Part shown: piece by piece, positions 16,498 to 26,742 of the stretch
How positions within the stretch are numbered: the stretch's first letter is position 1
Layout of the letters: the number at the start of each line of letters is the position of its first letter
DNA from: Dictyobacter formicarum
GTDB taxonomy: Bacteria; Chloroflexota; Ktedonobacteria; Ktedonobacterales; Ktedonobacteraceae
Length of the DNA stretch: 64,000 nt
NCBI RefSeq assembly: GCF_016587435.1
Contig: NZ_BNJJ01000008.1
Span: 328,465 to 392,464 of the forward strand
Direction of reading: 5' to 3'
The notes under the pieces: model-generated
Told to the model about the DNA's origin: nothing
Seen by the model: the letters and a program-made list of their open reading frames with translations, nothing else
Databases searched by the model: none
Program-made: the position numbers and the translations under genes

Positions 16498-19362
16498 TTA
16501 TTTTGGCTGCCCGGAAAGTGATGCCTTGAGATTTTGATAACTTTCTGTGATGAGGACGGTAAAAGGATGGGTGGCGCTCAGGTGCGCGCAGATCTCAAAG
16601 GCACGCTGAAAATATTGTTCTGCTTCCTGGTAGCGGCCCATGTCATGATAAAGCAGAGCCAAGTAGCTCAGGTTCATGGCGACATTTGGATGGTTGGGTC
16701 CCAGGACCTGTTCGTCGATGGTCAGTGCCCTGCGATATAGCTGTTCAGCTTGCTGAAACTTCTTCTGGTCGCGATACAACTGAGCCACGCTCGTCAGTCT
16801 TCTGGCTGTGATGGGATGGTTGGGTCCAAGTACCTGTTCACAGGTGGAGAGGGCGCGCTGAAACAAGGGTTCGGCTAACTCATCTTTGCCTTGCTGATGA
16901 TAGAGCCTGGCGAGATTGTTGAGGCAGAGCATGGTATCAGGATGATCGTGGCTGGTAGCTTCTCGAATTGCCAGTGCCCGTATGGCTAGCTGCTCGGCTC
17001 GCTCGTACTGAGCCTGGTCGCTATAGAGTTCCGCCAGGTAATTCAGATTAATGGCAATCAAGGGATTATTTGGCTCCAGTTTTTTTTCAAGGATGGCCAG
17101 GGCTCGTAAATAGAGCTCTTCAGCCTGCGCGTAGCTTTTCTGGTTATGATAGATGCGGGCCAGATAATTCAAGCTCTGGGCGGTATCGGGATCATCGGGA
17201 CCCAGCATCTGTTCGCGGATAGTTAACGCTCTTTGTGCACACGAGGTTGCTAATGTGTACTCACCCTGGTAGCGATAGAGCCTGGACAAATGATTGAGAG
17301 TGTTGGCGTTTCCTGTATGATCAGGACCAAATGTTTGTTGATTGATGCTTAGCGCTCGCTGGTACAGCGGCTCGGCCTGCTTATATTTTCCTTGATCACT
17401 ATACAGGCGAGCCAGATTGAGCAGGCTGGCGGTAATGTTGTGCATATTGTGCTGTATTGTCATCTCGCTGATTTCCAGCGCACTCTGATAGAGTGGCTCG
17501 GCCTGTGCATATTTGGCCTGTTTATGGTAAAGTCTGGCCAGGTTGTTGATGCTGCTAACCGTGCTGCGATGACGAGGGCCCAGTATATGTTTTCTAAGTG
17601 TCAGGGCTTTTTGTAGATAGGTTTCAGCTTCAGCATAGGTGGCCTGCTCGGCTAGAAATCGGCCTGTCCAATTGAGTAGGGTTGCTGCTCCCGAAAACTC
17701 CATTTGCCAGCGATCAATCAAGCGTATACAGTTTTTCGCATGCGGCAATAACTCAAAGCAGCGTGGCCAGTTACCATAATTGATGCGAGGGATAATACGA
17801 TTGAATGCTCGAATAGTGCGTTCGGCCCATACGCGTTGTATTTCTGCTTCCATCTCCATCAGGAGCACGGCTTGTACCAGGCGGTGGATGGTCAGGGTCT
17901 GATTGGGATTACGCTGAATGAGGGAATAATTGCGCAACTCGGCCAGCGCGTCATTGAGCGCGATAGGATCCTGTCCAAGCTGCTCTAAATCTGGTCCCAG
18001 TTGCCTGGCCCCTTTGCTGAAGATAGCCAGTGGAATAGCATCAGGATCTAAAAACGCACATAAGCGGAGGATTTCCAATGCCTTTGGATTTGTGCGTTGG
18101 ACTTTATCGATCGAAAGTGACCAGGTCGTCGTTACGGGATCTGGATGATCGAGCACATTTTTGCCACGGCGTTTGAGTAATTCGCTGAGCCGCGTTTGAT
18201 AAAGAGTGAGGTAATCTTGCAATGTGCAGCTGGTTTCTTCGATATATGCGCCGGCCTGATCGAGCGCCAGTGGCAAGCCACCGGTTCTCTGGACAATTTT
18301 AAGCGCCAGTTTGCGTTGCGCAGGTGCCGCGTCTTCCAGTGTTTTATCTAAATCAAGCAGGGTGGCGCGTCGTAGTAAAAATAAAGTTCCCTCCTTGCCC
18401 GCCATTTGTTCGATTTCTACGCGATGGGCTGCCTTGCCTGTAATTTGTGTGCGCGTGGTCAGGAGAATGTGCCCCTGGGGCGTGGCCGGGAGTATATCAC
18501 GTACTATTGAAAGATCATCAGCGTTATCCAGCACAAGGAGCCAGCCTTCGTGTGTTTGTAGCCAGCGTTTGACCGCTTGCAATAGTAGTGGTTGATTTTG
18601 TTCCTGGCGCTCAGGCAGTTTCAGATATTGGGCAATCTCATCGACACTCGACAGCAAGGCCTCACGTGAATCTGCCTGAGCCCATAAAATAGTAGTATAT
18701 TCGCTTTGGTAGCGGTAGGCATACTCAATGGCGATCTGTGTTTTGCCGATGCCGCCCAGTCCGCTAATAGCCTGCGTTGTCATGGTCTGGAATGAGGCAT
18801 GGAGGCGATCCAATACCTCATCGCGACCGGTGAAAAAGAGATTGCGTTCATAGGGCAGGTTATGTAAAAGAAGCTGTCTGCCTGGCGATTGCGGACGCTG
18901 TTTATATAATTCATCAATGATTGTGCGTAGCTCGGAGACGACATCCAGAAATGCTTCGTCGTGCTGTTTCCAACTGGTAATAGGCAGGCCGTTGCTCGGC
19001 AGGCATTTCAGGTTCTCGAATGCGCTGCCCTGCCAATCACAGGGACGCAGAATAACGGGGATGACGCGCGCCTCATGGTTCTGGTGGCGTTCAATTGCCC
19101 GCGCCATCTCGACGCTTGAACAATACTCCGAAGCCAGAAAATCAGCGCTGATCAGCAAAAAAATAATGTCGGCCGTTTCTAAATGCAGCGCGACGGCTTT
19201 TTCCCATTCATCCCCGGCACGTATGGCATGATCCTGCCAGCTCGTGATCAGTCCCTGCCGCTTCAAACTGCTGAGGTGTTTCTCCAGTTCTTTAAGCAGC
19301 ACTTTATCTCTATGGACATAAGAAATAAAGACTTTCAGGGGCCGTGAAGAGCTGGCAGCCAT
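16498..19362 (-). CDS. TIR - NB-ARC - TPR protein (plant-NLR-like architecture)
   Basis: The 954-residue protein has a TIR domain at about 8-148 (KVFISYVHRDK, FLLISADFLASEYC with candidate NADase Glu E85), an NB-ARC ATPase from about 165 to 430 (P-loop GLGGIGKT at 201-208, LLVLDNADD Walker B, TGGLPLALDQAGAY), a linker or winged-helix part, and about nine 42-residue kinesin-light-chain-type TPR repeats from about 560 to the end (LNNLARLYHxQGK pattern). AAGGAG precedes the ATG. TIR domains of this kind cleave NAD+ in several bacterial anti-phage systems; NB-ARC acts as a nucleotide switch and TPRs as sensor. A defence role is inferred. It is monocistronic, 107 bases downstream of ggt. Confidence 0.9.
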   Translation of the reverse strand: MAASSSRPLKVFISYVHRDKVLLKELEKHLSSLKRQGLITSWQDHAIRAGDEWEKAVALHLETADIIFLLISADFLASEYCSSVEMARAIERHQNHEARVIPVILRPCDWQGSAFENLKCLPSNGLPITSWKQHDEAFLDVVSELRTIIDELYKQRPQSPGRQLLLHNLPYERNLFFTGRDEVLDRLHASFQTMTTQAISGLGGIGKTQIAIEYAYRYQSEYTTILWAQADSREALLSSVDEIAQYLKLPERQEQNQPLLLQAVKRWLQTHEGWLLVLDNADDLSIVRDILPATPQGHILLTTRTQITGKAAHRVEIEQMAGKEGTLFLLRRATLLDLDKTLEDAAPAQRKLALKIVQRTGGLPLALDQAGAYIEETSCTLQDYLTLYQTRLSELLKRRGKNVLDHPDPVTTTWSLSIDKVQRTNPKALEILRLCAFLDPDAIPLAIFSKGARQLGPDLEQLGQDPIALNDALAELRNYSLIQRNPNQTLTIHRLVQAVLLMEMEAEIQRVWAERTIRAFNRIIPRINYGNWPRCFELLPHAKNCIRLIDRWQMEFSGAATLLNWTGRFLAEQATYAEAETYLQKALTLRKHILGPRHRSTVSSINNLARLYHKQAKYAQAEPLYQSALEISEMTIQHNMHNITASLLNLARLYSDQGKYKQAEPLYQRALSINQQTFGPDHTGNANTLNHLSRLYRYQGEYTLATSCAQRALTIREQMLGPDDPDTAQSLNYLARIYHNQKSYAQAEELYLRALAILEKKLEPNNPLIAINLNYLAELYSDQAQYERAEQLAIRALAIREATSHDHPDTMLCLNNLARLYHQQGKDELAEPLFQRALSTCEQVLGPNHPITARRLTSVAQLYRDQKKFQQAEQLYRRALTIDEQVLGPNHPNVAMNLSYLALLYHDMGRYQEAEQYFQRAFEICAHLSATHPFTVLITESYQNLKASLSGQPK

Positions 19363-19469
19363 AATGCTATCTCCTTATTTAGGTGTCGTTTGTTAAAGTG
19401 CAGTATACCGTTTTTGCTCCTCCAGTGCAAAAAGAGGAAATAAAAAGTACTTTACCCACAATTGTTGAT

Positions 19470-21092
19470 TTACCATCCGGCTGCAATGCCTTCAGCGCGC
19501 GGATCTGAGCCGCCTTGCATAACTCCGGTTTCGGGATCAAATACGATGCCCTGGGCATAACCCATGGTGGGAAGCCATGCATCACCTACCTGTATGGTGT
19601 GCCCCATCTGGCGTAGTATTTCCAGTGTAGTGGTCGGGAAACGATTTTCTACCAGCAGCGTCTCTTCGATTCCTCCATATTGTGCGCCATGTATCCAGCG
19701 TGGCATCTCGATGGCTTGTTGGATATTTAAGCCGAAGCGTGCGCTGGCTGTGTAAACCTGCAGGTGAGTCTGCGCCTGTCCATCGCCTCCCATGGTGCCA
19801 AAAACCATCGCTGGTTTGCCATCTTTGAGGGCCAATGAAGGAATCAAGGTATGTAAGGTGCGTTTGTGGGGCGCCAGTGCATTGGCGGCTTGTGGATCAA
19901 GCGAGAAGTATGCGCCACGATTTTGCAGGACAATGCCCAATCCATCGACTACCAGGCTGCTGCCAAAGCCCATATAATTGCTCTGGATCAGCGAGACTAT
20001 GTTACCATCTCGGTCAGCCGCGCAGAGGTAGATAGTGTCTCCTGTAAAGCTGCCGGGCGATGCAAAGTTTTGTGCGTGCTGCAGATCGATCAGTGAGCGG
20101 CGCTGATCGAGATAGGCCGGGCTAACCAGTTGTGCCGGATCAACGCGCATGTGCGTGGGATCGGTCAGGTAAGCGGCCCTGTCGGTAAAGGCGATTTTCT
20201 TTGCCTCGACAGCTGGATGAACGGTTTGGGGAGCTAGCGGATCACTGCCCAGAGGGAGTTGATCCAGCATGCCGAGCATCTGGAGGGCGGTTACACCCTG
20301 GGTATTGGGTGGCATTTCATATATATGTAGGCCCGCAAATGGCACACTGAGTGGTGTCACCCATTCTGCTTGATGGGCGGCTAGATCTTCACGTGTAATC
20401 AGGCCCCCTTCGCGCGCAAAGAAGTCAGCAATTTCAGCGGCAATCGCTCCGTTATAAAAACTGGCTGGCCCTTCTTGCGCGATGGTTTTGAGCGTCTGCG
20501 CGAGCGTCGGAAAGCGTATGATGCTTCCAATTGGCGGAACGTTACCGTCGGGTAGGAAATGCCGATGCCATGAGGCATGGACTTCGGCCCGTGTACTCAT
20601 GGTGGTCAAGGCATTGTGTAGTCCTGGTCCAATGGCAAAGCCCTCCTCCGCATAGGCAATTGCAGGCTGTAGGGACGCGGCTAAGCCGAGCCGACCGAAG
20701 CGCTGCGAGGCGGCATCCCAGCCACTTACACAGCCTGGCACGGTAATCGTGTGGACGCCGAAGGTTGGCATCGTTTGATAGCCCAATTCCTGATAGCGTT
20801 CGATGCTGGCTGCTTTAGCTGAACGGCCGCTCCCGTTTAGGCCATACACATTGCCGCTGGCGGCTTCATATATCATCATAAATGTATCGCCGCCCAGACC
20901 ACACACAAAGGGATAGACAACCTGCAGCATGGCGTTGGCCGCAATGGCTGCATCTATTGCATTGCCTCCTGACTTCAACATATCCAGACCCGCTTCGGCG
21001 GCCAAATAATGTGGTGCGGCAACCACTCCACGTCGAGCGAGCGTAACTGGGCGATGTTGGGGAAATGATCGTATGGTTGCTGAATTGGTCAT
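19470..21092 (-). CDS. ggt: gamma-glutamyltransferase
   Basis: The start at ATG 21092 has an AGGAGG site; the longer frame to 21209 adds 39 residues of AT-rich, non-conserved sequence. The 540-residue proenzyme carries the N-terminal LDMLKSGGNAIDAAIAAN block, VCGLGGDTFMMIYEA, and the autoprocessing Thr at 353 in GSFTGDTIYLC followed by DRDGNIVSLIQSN. The downstream TMGGDGQAQTH block replaces the usual GSPGG oxyanion region. It would transfer or hydrolyse gamma-glutamyl groups such as glutathione. No clear signal peptide is seen, so cytosolic location or a different substrate is possible. Confidence 0.88.
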   Translation of the reverse strand: MTNSATIRSFPQHRPVTLARRGVVAAPHYLAAEAGLDMLKSGGNAIDAAIAANAMLQVVYPFVCGLGGDTFMMIYEAASGNVYGLNGSGRSAKAASIERYQELGYQTMPTFGVHTITVPGCVSGWDAASQRFGRLGLAASLQPAIAYAEEGFAIGPGLHNALTTMSTRAEVHASWHRHFLPDGNVPPIGSIIRFPTLAQTLKTIAQEGPASFYNGAIAAEIADFFAREGGLITREDLAAHQAEWVTPLSVPFAGLHIYEMPPNTQGVTALQMLGMLDQLPLGSDPLAPQTVHPAVEAKKIAFTDRAAYLTDPTHMRVDPAQLVSPAYLDQRRSLIDLQHAQNFASPGSFTGDTIYLCAADRDGNIVSLIQSNYMGFGSSLVVDGLGIVLQNRGAYFSLDPQAANALAPHKRTLHTLIPSLALKDGKPAMVFGTMGGDGQAQTHLQVYTASARFGLNIQQAIEMPRWIHGAQYGGIEETLLVENRFPTTTLEILRQMGHTIQVGDAWLPTMGYAQGIVFDPETGVMQGGSDPRAEGIAAGW

Positions 21093-21310
21093 CAGGATCC
21101 TCCTTTTTCCGCTATCCATGGCGTAACTGGTAGCTATAGGATAGGAGTAAATAAATATAGCATTGTTTGGAATTGCTTGATAAGAGTATAACATTGTTTT
21201 GTATAGCACATATAGTCTTTGTTTTTATTTGTAGCTTTTTTACTTCAACATTATTATTGATAAAATATATGGCGATCCCGCTCACCTGCATTCAAGTTAC
21301 CGTCAGCGAA

Positions 21311-21366
21311 AGCAAGGTGAGAGACAAATTGGACCTTGCGCCCGATTTGTCTCTCGACGCACGAAA
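21311..21366. repeat. variant copy of the GCCCGA repeat within a longer hairpin
   Basis: The unit ACCTTGCGCCCGATTTGTCTC followed by TCGACGCACGAAAC matches the 15231 repeat. Here it is flanked so that GAGAGACAAAT and ATTTGTCTCTC form an 11-bp stem around the core. It lies just after the end of the ABC transporter gene and may also act as its terminator. Confidence 0.6.
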
Positions 21367-21381
21367 CATTGCCGTTCCCGA

Positions 21382-23182
21382 TCAAATGGGGTTTTCGAGG
21401 CCAGGAGTCATGGAAGAAAACTGCTTGTAGGCACCATGCCAGATGTATCTGAACTCTTCGCTGGTGGAGAGGAGCTCTGGCAGTGTGCCCATGGCCTCAA
21501 CTTGACCATTTTTAAGGACGATAATGTTGTTTGCTTGTTGTAGCACTGCTTTGCGATGCGAGATGACCAGGCAGGTGTTCTGGTGTTGTGCCAGCAAGCG
21601 CTGCCAGAGCAGCTGTTCGGTCTCGACATCAAGTGCGCTGGAGATGTCGTCAAAGACGAAGAGCTCGCTATCCCTTACCAGCATTCTGGCGGCTGCCACG
21701 CGTTGCGCCTGGCCTCCCGAGAGTTTCACGCCGCGCGTGCCGATGATACTCTGCAGTCCATGTTCCAGGTGAGCGATATCTGGCTCAAGTACGGCCAGGC
21801 GTAGTGCTTGCGGGATATCTACGTGCTCGGGCGGTATCCCTAGCAGGATGTTTTCTTCCAGTGTGTCGCTGAAGAGATGCGGCACCTGGGGCGTATAGGC
21901 GCTGTGTGGTGGCACGAAGAAGTTAGCGGGCTCGAGGACCCGTTGACCATTCCAGGTAATTTCACCCTCTTCTTTTGGGAGCAGTCCAAGCAGTGTTTGT
22001 ACCAGTGTCGTTTTACCAGCCGCGATGCGTCCTGTAATTACCGTGAGTGTGCCACGCTGCACCTGAAAGCTGATATTGGCGATGCCGCGCCCGGTATCGG
22101 GATAGTGGTAGGTTAGATTGTTGACGGCGAGTACCGTCAGCCTATCCCTGTCTGCCTTAACTGGAACCTTCAACTCGGGTAAAGGTTGCTTGAGATAGAG
22201 GGGATCGTTGTTGAGCAGTATCTCTTCATCGGCTCCTTGCAGCAGCGATACCAGTCGTTGATGCGATACCCTGGCTTGAGTGTATTGTGTGAGCAGCGAA
22301 GCAGCGGAAACGATAAATGTCGTAATGGTTCCCAGATACGAAATGAAGATCGCGATATCACCAGGATTGAGGTGACGATAGAGGGCCGCTAGCACGAGGA
22401 TGAGGCCGGTGCCGATGCCGACCGTGTTGCCAAAGACTGATTGCAAGGCGCTAAAAAAAACGGTGTCTTTCAGTATTTGACGCTGGCGTATGCGACTGAG
22501 CCGGCTAAAATAGTCGACTGCCGATGCCTCTGCCCCGGCCACCTGTATTGCTTGCACCGCACTAAAGATCTCGCCGATAGCCCCTGTCAGCAATCCTGTG
22601 GCTTCTCGGCTGGCGGCACGCAGTTGCTGTTGTCGTTGCCGCATGGCTTGAGCGATGGCTACCACACAAAAGAGTGGCAGGAAAACGCAGAGGGTAATCA
22701 GAACATCGATATGAAGTAAGATAATGGCCGCTGGTATCATAAAGAGAAGCAGGCCTACCATGTCGGCGATTTGTCCGAAGAGCCCATCGATGGCATCGGT
22801 GTCGTCCCGAAAGTAGTTGATGGCTTCTCCTGTGGACCCTGGAATTGCTCGCGCCTGGCTTTTGCAGGATATAGCGCAGCAGGTTCCTTTGTAACAATGC
22901 TGTGGTATTGAAGATGCAGGTAATGGTCGGCGCGAGCGCGGCAGCCTGAATGGAGGCTCTGAGTATCGCAGCCAGTGCGAGCACACCCAGGAGCAGCCAG
23001 GGAAGCATGCTGGCGCGGCTAGCGCTGTGGACCAGTGTATTTAACGCATTAAAAAAGGCTTGCAAGATCAATCCAAATGCCAGCCGTCCTATGACATAGA
23101 AACTGATGTTGCCGCATAAAGATCCGTAGTAGGACCAGGAGCGATAGCGGATCAGCCGTCCGATAAACTGATATGTTTTCAT
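21382..23182 (-). pseudogene. ABC exporter subunit (permease-ATPase), frameshifted
   Basis: Two overlapping frames together encode one ABC transporter of about 600 residues. The N-terminal membrane part reads from ATG 23182 (MKTYQFIGRLIRYRSW) to YILQKPGA; the match then continues in another frame as RAIPGSTGEAINYFRDD. Near 22855 the run GGCGCGAGC would need one extra CG dinucleotide to join them. The ATPase has Walker A GRIAAGKTT, signature LSGGQAQR, and a Walker B VFDDISSALD in which Asp replaces the catalytic Glu, as in the degenerate site of heterodimeric exporters. It follows its partner gene by 19 bases. The shift may be real or a sequencing error. Confidence 0.85.
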
Positions 23183-23201
23183 GCTGCTTATGCTTCCTTT
23201 T

Positions 23202-24983
23202 CTAGTGCGCTTCATTAGCGCTCTCTGGCTGGCTGGTTACTGCGCTGTCGATTTCCTGGGCTGTATGCAGTAAGCGAGAAAAGTGCGAATCTGGATCTTG
23301 TTCCAGTTCCATTCGTGGTCCCCACTCGCGTATGCGACCCTCTTCCAGTAGCAAGATGTCATCGACTCTTTGAATGGTTTTCAAGCGATGAGCGATCACC
23401 AGCGCGGTGCGCCCGTTCAACAGCTTATCAACGGCCCGTTCAATCTGGTGCTCGGTGGCTGGATCCAGTCTGGATGAAGCCTCATCCAGAACGACAATGC
23501 CTGGATTGGTCAGGAAGACACGCGCGAATGCGAGCAGTTGGGCCTCGCCCGCTGATAATCCTTCGCCGGCTGTCCCCAACATTGTATCCAGGCCATCCGG
23601 AAGGGTTGCCAGCCAGTTTGCGAGGTCAACTTCGAGCAGTGCTTTTTTGATCTTCTCATCTGAGATGGCGCTGTTGAAGAGGGTCAGATTGTCTCGAACG
23701 GTAGCATGAAAGAGTTGCACCTCTTGTGTCACCATGCCAATGTGCTGGCGCAGCGAACGCAGTTGTAGAGTTGGCAGTGGCTGATCGTTTAGACGTATCT
23801 CACCAACTTGAGGATCATAGAGGCGGAAGAGCAGGCGTGACAGCGTACTCTTGCCGCTGCCCGTGCGGCCAACGATGCCCAGTACGCGCCCGGCTGCGAG
23901 GTGAAAAGAGAGTTGCTGCAGCACCGGCTCATCTGCCACATAGCCAAAAGTGACAGTATCAAACGTAACGTCGAGTGCGCTACTGGCGTTTATTTCTTGT
24001 GTCCCATCAACCAGAGCTGATTGTGTTTCGCGCAACTCTTCTATACGCCTGATACAGGCCTCGGCCTGTTGTAGATCCTGTAGTTGTTGCTGAATCTGCT
24101 GGATGGGCTGTGAGAGCTGATCGGTATATGAAAAGATCAGGTAGACGGTTCCGATGCTAATCGTCCCTTGCATCCATAGAGCCGTACCAATGGAGAGAGA
24201 GAGGACGCTGCCCAGGACGAAGAGGAGCAGGCTGATAATGCCCATCATGGCTCCTGCCCTGGTTGATTTGCGAAAGATGGGCGACCACGCTCGCAGCAGG
24301 AGATAAAAGCGATGAAGCACGTAGCTGGCCGCTCCATTGGCTCGGATATCCTCGGTTCCGACCAGGCGCTCACTGAGGAAACCATACAGGGTTGTGATGG
24401 CCTGACGACCCTCTTTCCATAAAGGGACCGCGCGGCGGCGCAATTGCATGAGGATGAGCAGCGCCGCGCCAGAAAAAACTGCCATCGCGAGCCCTTCCCA
24501 GGTATTGATGGTAAAGAAAAGGATCAGGATGGCGAGCAACAGCAACAGGCTGGTGAGCAGGTTGAGGACAAATTGTGAAAAGAAATTGGTCAATGCATTG
24601 ACGTCTCCATCAATGCGCTCGATCATCTCTCCGGCTGTCCGCGTTTTGTGATAGTCCAGGTCCAGCGCGAGGCAATGGGCGACCAGATCGGTGCGCAACT
24701 GGTTGGTGGCTGTCCATGCCACATTGGTGTTGAGGTAGGTGTTGGCGATGGAAATACCTTGTTTGGCCAGGGCTACACCTATGAATAAGAGACCCGCTCC
24801 AATCAATGAAGCGTTCGCGCCATGATAGACAGCGGTATCAATAAAGTAACGCAATATTTGTGGGTTAAGGAGCTGCAGGCCAATACTGATCAGTAGTGAA
24901 ACGGCTAACAGCAAGACATTTTTCCATTGCGGCTTGAGGTAGGTGGTTAGTAACAGCAGGTCGCGTTTACGGAAGATGTGCAT
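23202..24983 (-). CDS. ABC exporter subunit (permease-ATPase fusion)
   Basis: The start ATG 24983 is supported by GGAGG seven bases upstream, giving 593 residues. Six membrane helices (about 20-320) are followed by an ATPase with Walker A GIVGRTGSGKST, Q-loop, signature LSAGEAQLL and a canonical Walker B IVVLDEASSRLD. It exports an unknown substrate, probably as a heterodimer with the product of the next gene: one partner keeps the catalytic Glu, the other has Asp. If the frameshift downstream is real, this subunit lacks its partner. Family members export drugs, lipids or peptides. Confidence 0.92.
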   Translation of the reverse strand: MHIFRKRDLLLLTTYLKPQWKNVLLLAVSLLISIGLQLLNPQILRYFIDTAVYHGANASLIGAGLLFIGVALAKQGISIANTYLNTNVAWTATNQLRTDLVAHCLALDLDYHKTRTAGEMIERIDGDVNALTNFFSQFVLNLLTSLLLLLAILILFFTINTWEGLAMAVFSGAALLILMQLRRRAVPLWKEGRQAITTLYGFLSERLVGTEDIRANGAASYVLHRFYLLLRAWSPIFRKSTRAGAMMGIISLLLFVLGSVLSLSIGTALWMQGTISIGTVYLIFSYTDQLSQPIQQIQQQLQDLQQAEACIRRIEELRETQSALVDGTQEINASSALDVTFDTVTFGYVADEPVLQQLSFHLAAGRVLGIVGRTGSGKSTLSRLLFRLYDPQVGEIRLNDQPLPTLQLRSLRQHIGMVTQEVQLFHATVRDNLTLFNSAISDEKIKKALLEVDLANWLATLPDGLDTMLGTAGEGLSAGEAQLLAFARVFLTNPGIVVLDEASSRLDPATEHQIERAVDKLLNGRTALVIAHRLKTIQRVDDILLLEEGRIREWGPRMELEQDPDSHFSRLLHTAQEIDSAVTSQPESANEAH

Positions 24984-25375
24984 CGATTCCTCCAGGTGAA
25001 GGTGATATGCGACAACATTTAACAACACACATAAGGTGCCAGGCTATTGTACCTGCAGTTGATCCGCTAAAACATCGTCCAAATGAACGATGCGCAGGGG
25101 TTGACAATTGTATTATAATAATAATGACAGGAAGTAGGCTGTTTTTGCCCCTTTTATGGCTGGTTTTCTATTATTTGTAGAACGCTCTCCAACTATGTGA
25201 CACCACTGCAACTTGTTTTCCGTGTATAGGATATCTGCGTTAACCTGGAAGCGCACCCGATAAAAATCATACACATGACTTGCGCATTTGTTGTTGTGCT
25301 ATTAAATTACGTATTATGGCAATGTAAAGTGTTTATATCATGTTTCATGATGTATTTTCGTGCAAAGGAGCCATA
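24984..25375. other. intergenic region without gene
   Basis: This stretch separates the leftward ABC operon from the rightward aspartic protease gene and so should hold divergent promoters. A TTGACA at 25101-25106 followed by TATAAT at 25114-25119 is visible but the 7-base spacing is too short for a standard promoter. Nothing else stands out. Confidence 0.3.
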
Positions 25376-26518
25376 ATGACTGTACAGCAGCATGGATGTA
25401 TCTCGCTTTACCTGTCACACGATCGGCCCTACGTTGAACTTGAGGTACGCACTGATCGTGGTTATGTACGTAAAGCACGGTTTCTGGTAGATACTGGTGG
25501 AGGGGCATTAATTCTTACAGAAGCCCTGGTGCGGGATTTAGAGCTCTCTTTTGAGGATGAGTCTGTATGTTGGCTTGGGAAGCATATCTTTCGCCATGTG
25601 CGCCCGCCGCGTCTGCTAGTCGGATCCTGTGAGCTTGGGCTGGCCCAGGTATCAGCTTTGATGGCGGTCGGAACATACTCGCTTTTTCCTGGAGAAGAGC
25701 TAGATGGCATCTTGCCTGGTTTCTTGCTGTCGCGTTATTGTGTGTTGCTGGATTACTCTATCGGTACCTTTTCTCTTTCTTCTGCCAGCGCCATGTCCAC
25801 GCGCGGTGAGCCGGTACCTATTTCGCTCCATCCTCATAGCTGTTTACCGCGTGTCGAGGTAACGATTGCCGGTGAGCAGTATGGCTTATTGCTGGACACG
25901 GGAGCATCCTGTACCATGCTGTCTGATGCAGTGATAGGCAGATGGATCCAGCAGTTTCCTACCTGGCCACGGGCGTGTTGTGCGGTGGGAACCGCCAACA
26001 TGGGAGTGCCGGGTGAAGAACACGCAACGATGATGCGTATTCCGCGCCTGACCGTGGGCTCGGTATTACTGAAGAATATTACCGTTGTTTCTCATCCAGG
26101 CAGTACGTTTGAAGGTACGTGCTCAGATTATATGACTGCTCCGATTGTTGGTGCCCTGGCTGGCAATGTGCTCAGACAGTTCAGGATCGAGATAGATTAT
26201 GTGCATGCTATGTCTTATTGGGAATGGAACGATGATGCATATCCATACGATATGGATATGGTGGGTTTGACATTAGCGCTCAATGCTGATAGCTCCTATT
26301 ATGTAGCCGCGATCTCGGATTGTAACTATGCCTGCGTGCGCCAATCAGTGCGCGTTGGAGATCGCCTGCTGCAGGTCAATGGTCTGAAGATGACAGGCCT
26401 CCCGTTGTCGATGGCAGTGGATGCTTTACGTGGTAGCCCGGGACAGCGCCACACACTCTTGCTCGAGCGAGATGGCGAGCTGCGCAGCGTCTCTGTGGCT
26501 ACGGCACGTATCGTTTAA
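25376..26518 (+). CDS. double retropepsin-like aspartic protease with C-terminal PDZ domain
   Basis: The start ATG 25376 has AAAGGAG eight bases upstream and gives 380 residues. Two retropepsin-like units are visible, each with a D-T-G motif: D39 in FLVDTGGGALILT and D174 in LLLDTGASCTMLS. A PDZ domain follows at about 300-375 (VRVGDRLLQVNG and a VDALRGSPGQ segment). No signal peptide or membrane helix is seen. Two D-T-G units in one chain could form the intramolecular pair needed for aspartic protease catalysis, as retropepsins normally need a dimer. Substrate unknown; it stands alone. Confidence 0.8.
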   Translation: MTVQQHGCISLYLSHDRPYVELEVRTDRGYVRKARFLVDTGGGALILTEALVRDLELSFEDESVCWLGKHIFRHVRPPRLLVGSCELGLAQVSALMAVGTYSLFPGEELDGILPGFLLSRYCVLLDYSIGTFSLSSASAMSTRGEPVPISLHPHSCLPRVEVTIAGEQYGLLLDTGASCTMLSDAVIGRWIQQFPTWPRACCAVGTANMGVPGEEHATMMRIPRLTVGSVLLKNITVVSHPGSTFEGTCSDYMTAPIVGALAGNVLRQFRIEIDYVHAMSYWEWNDDAYPYDMDMVGLTLALNADSSYYVAAISDCNYACVRQSVRVGDRLLQVNGLKMTGLPLSMAVDALRGSPGQRHTLLLERDGELRSVSVATARIV

Positions 26519-26742
26519 TATGGCCTCTTCATGCATAAGCCTTTGCATTCTTAGCACTCAAAACAGATCTCTGGTAAAGGCTCGGGCGCGGATGAGCACG
26601 TCCGCGAAGGTGCGCTGCAATTCCCAATAACCATGGAATATCGCACTTCATCTAGAAAGCTTGCCTGTTATTTGTATAATGAGGAGAAAGCAATCTGATT
26701 TGCAGGCGTCTATTTATATTTTTCTCATAGAAGAGTGCGCTC

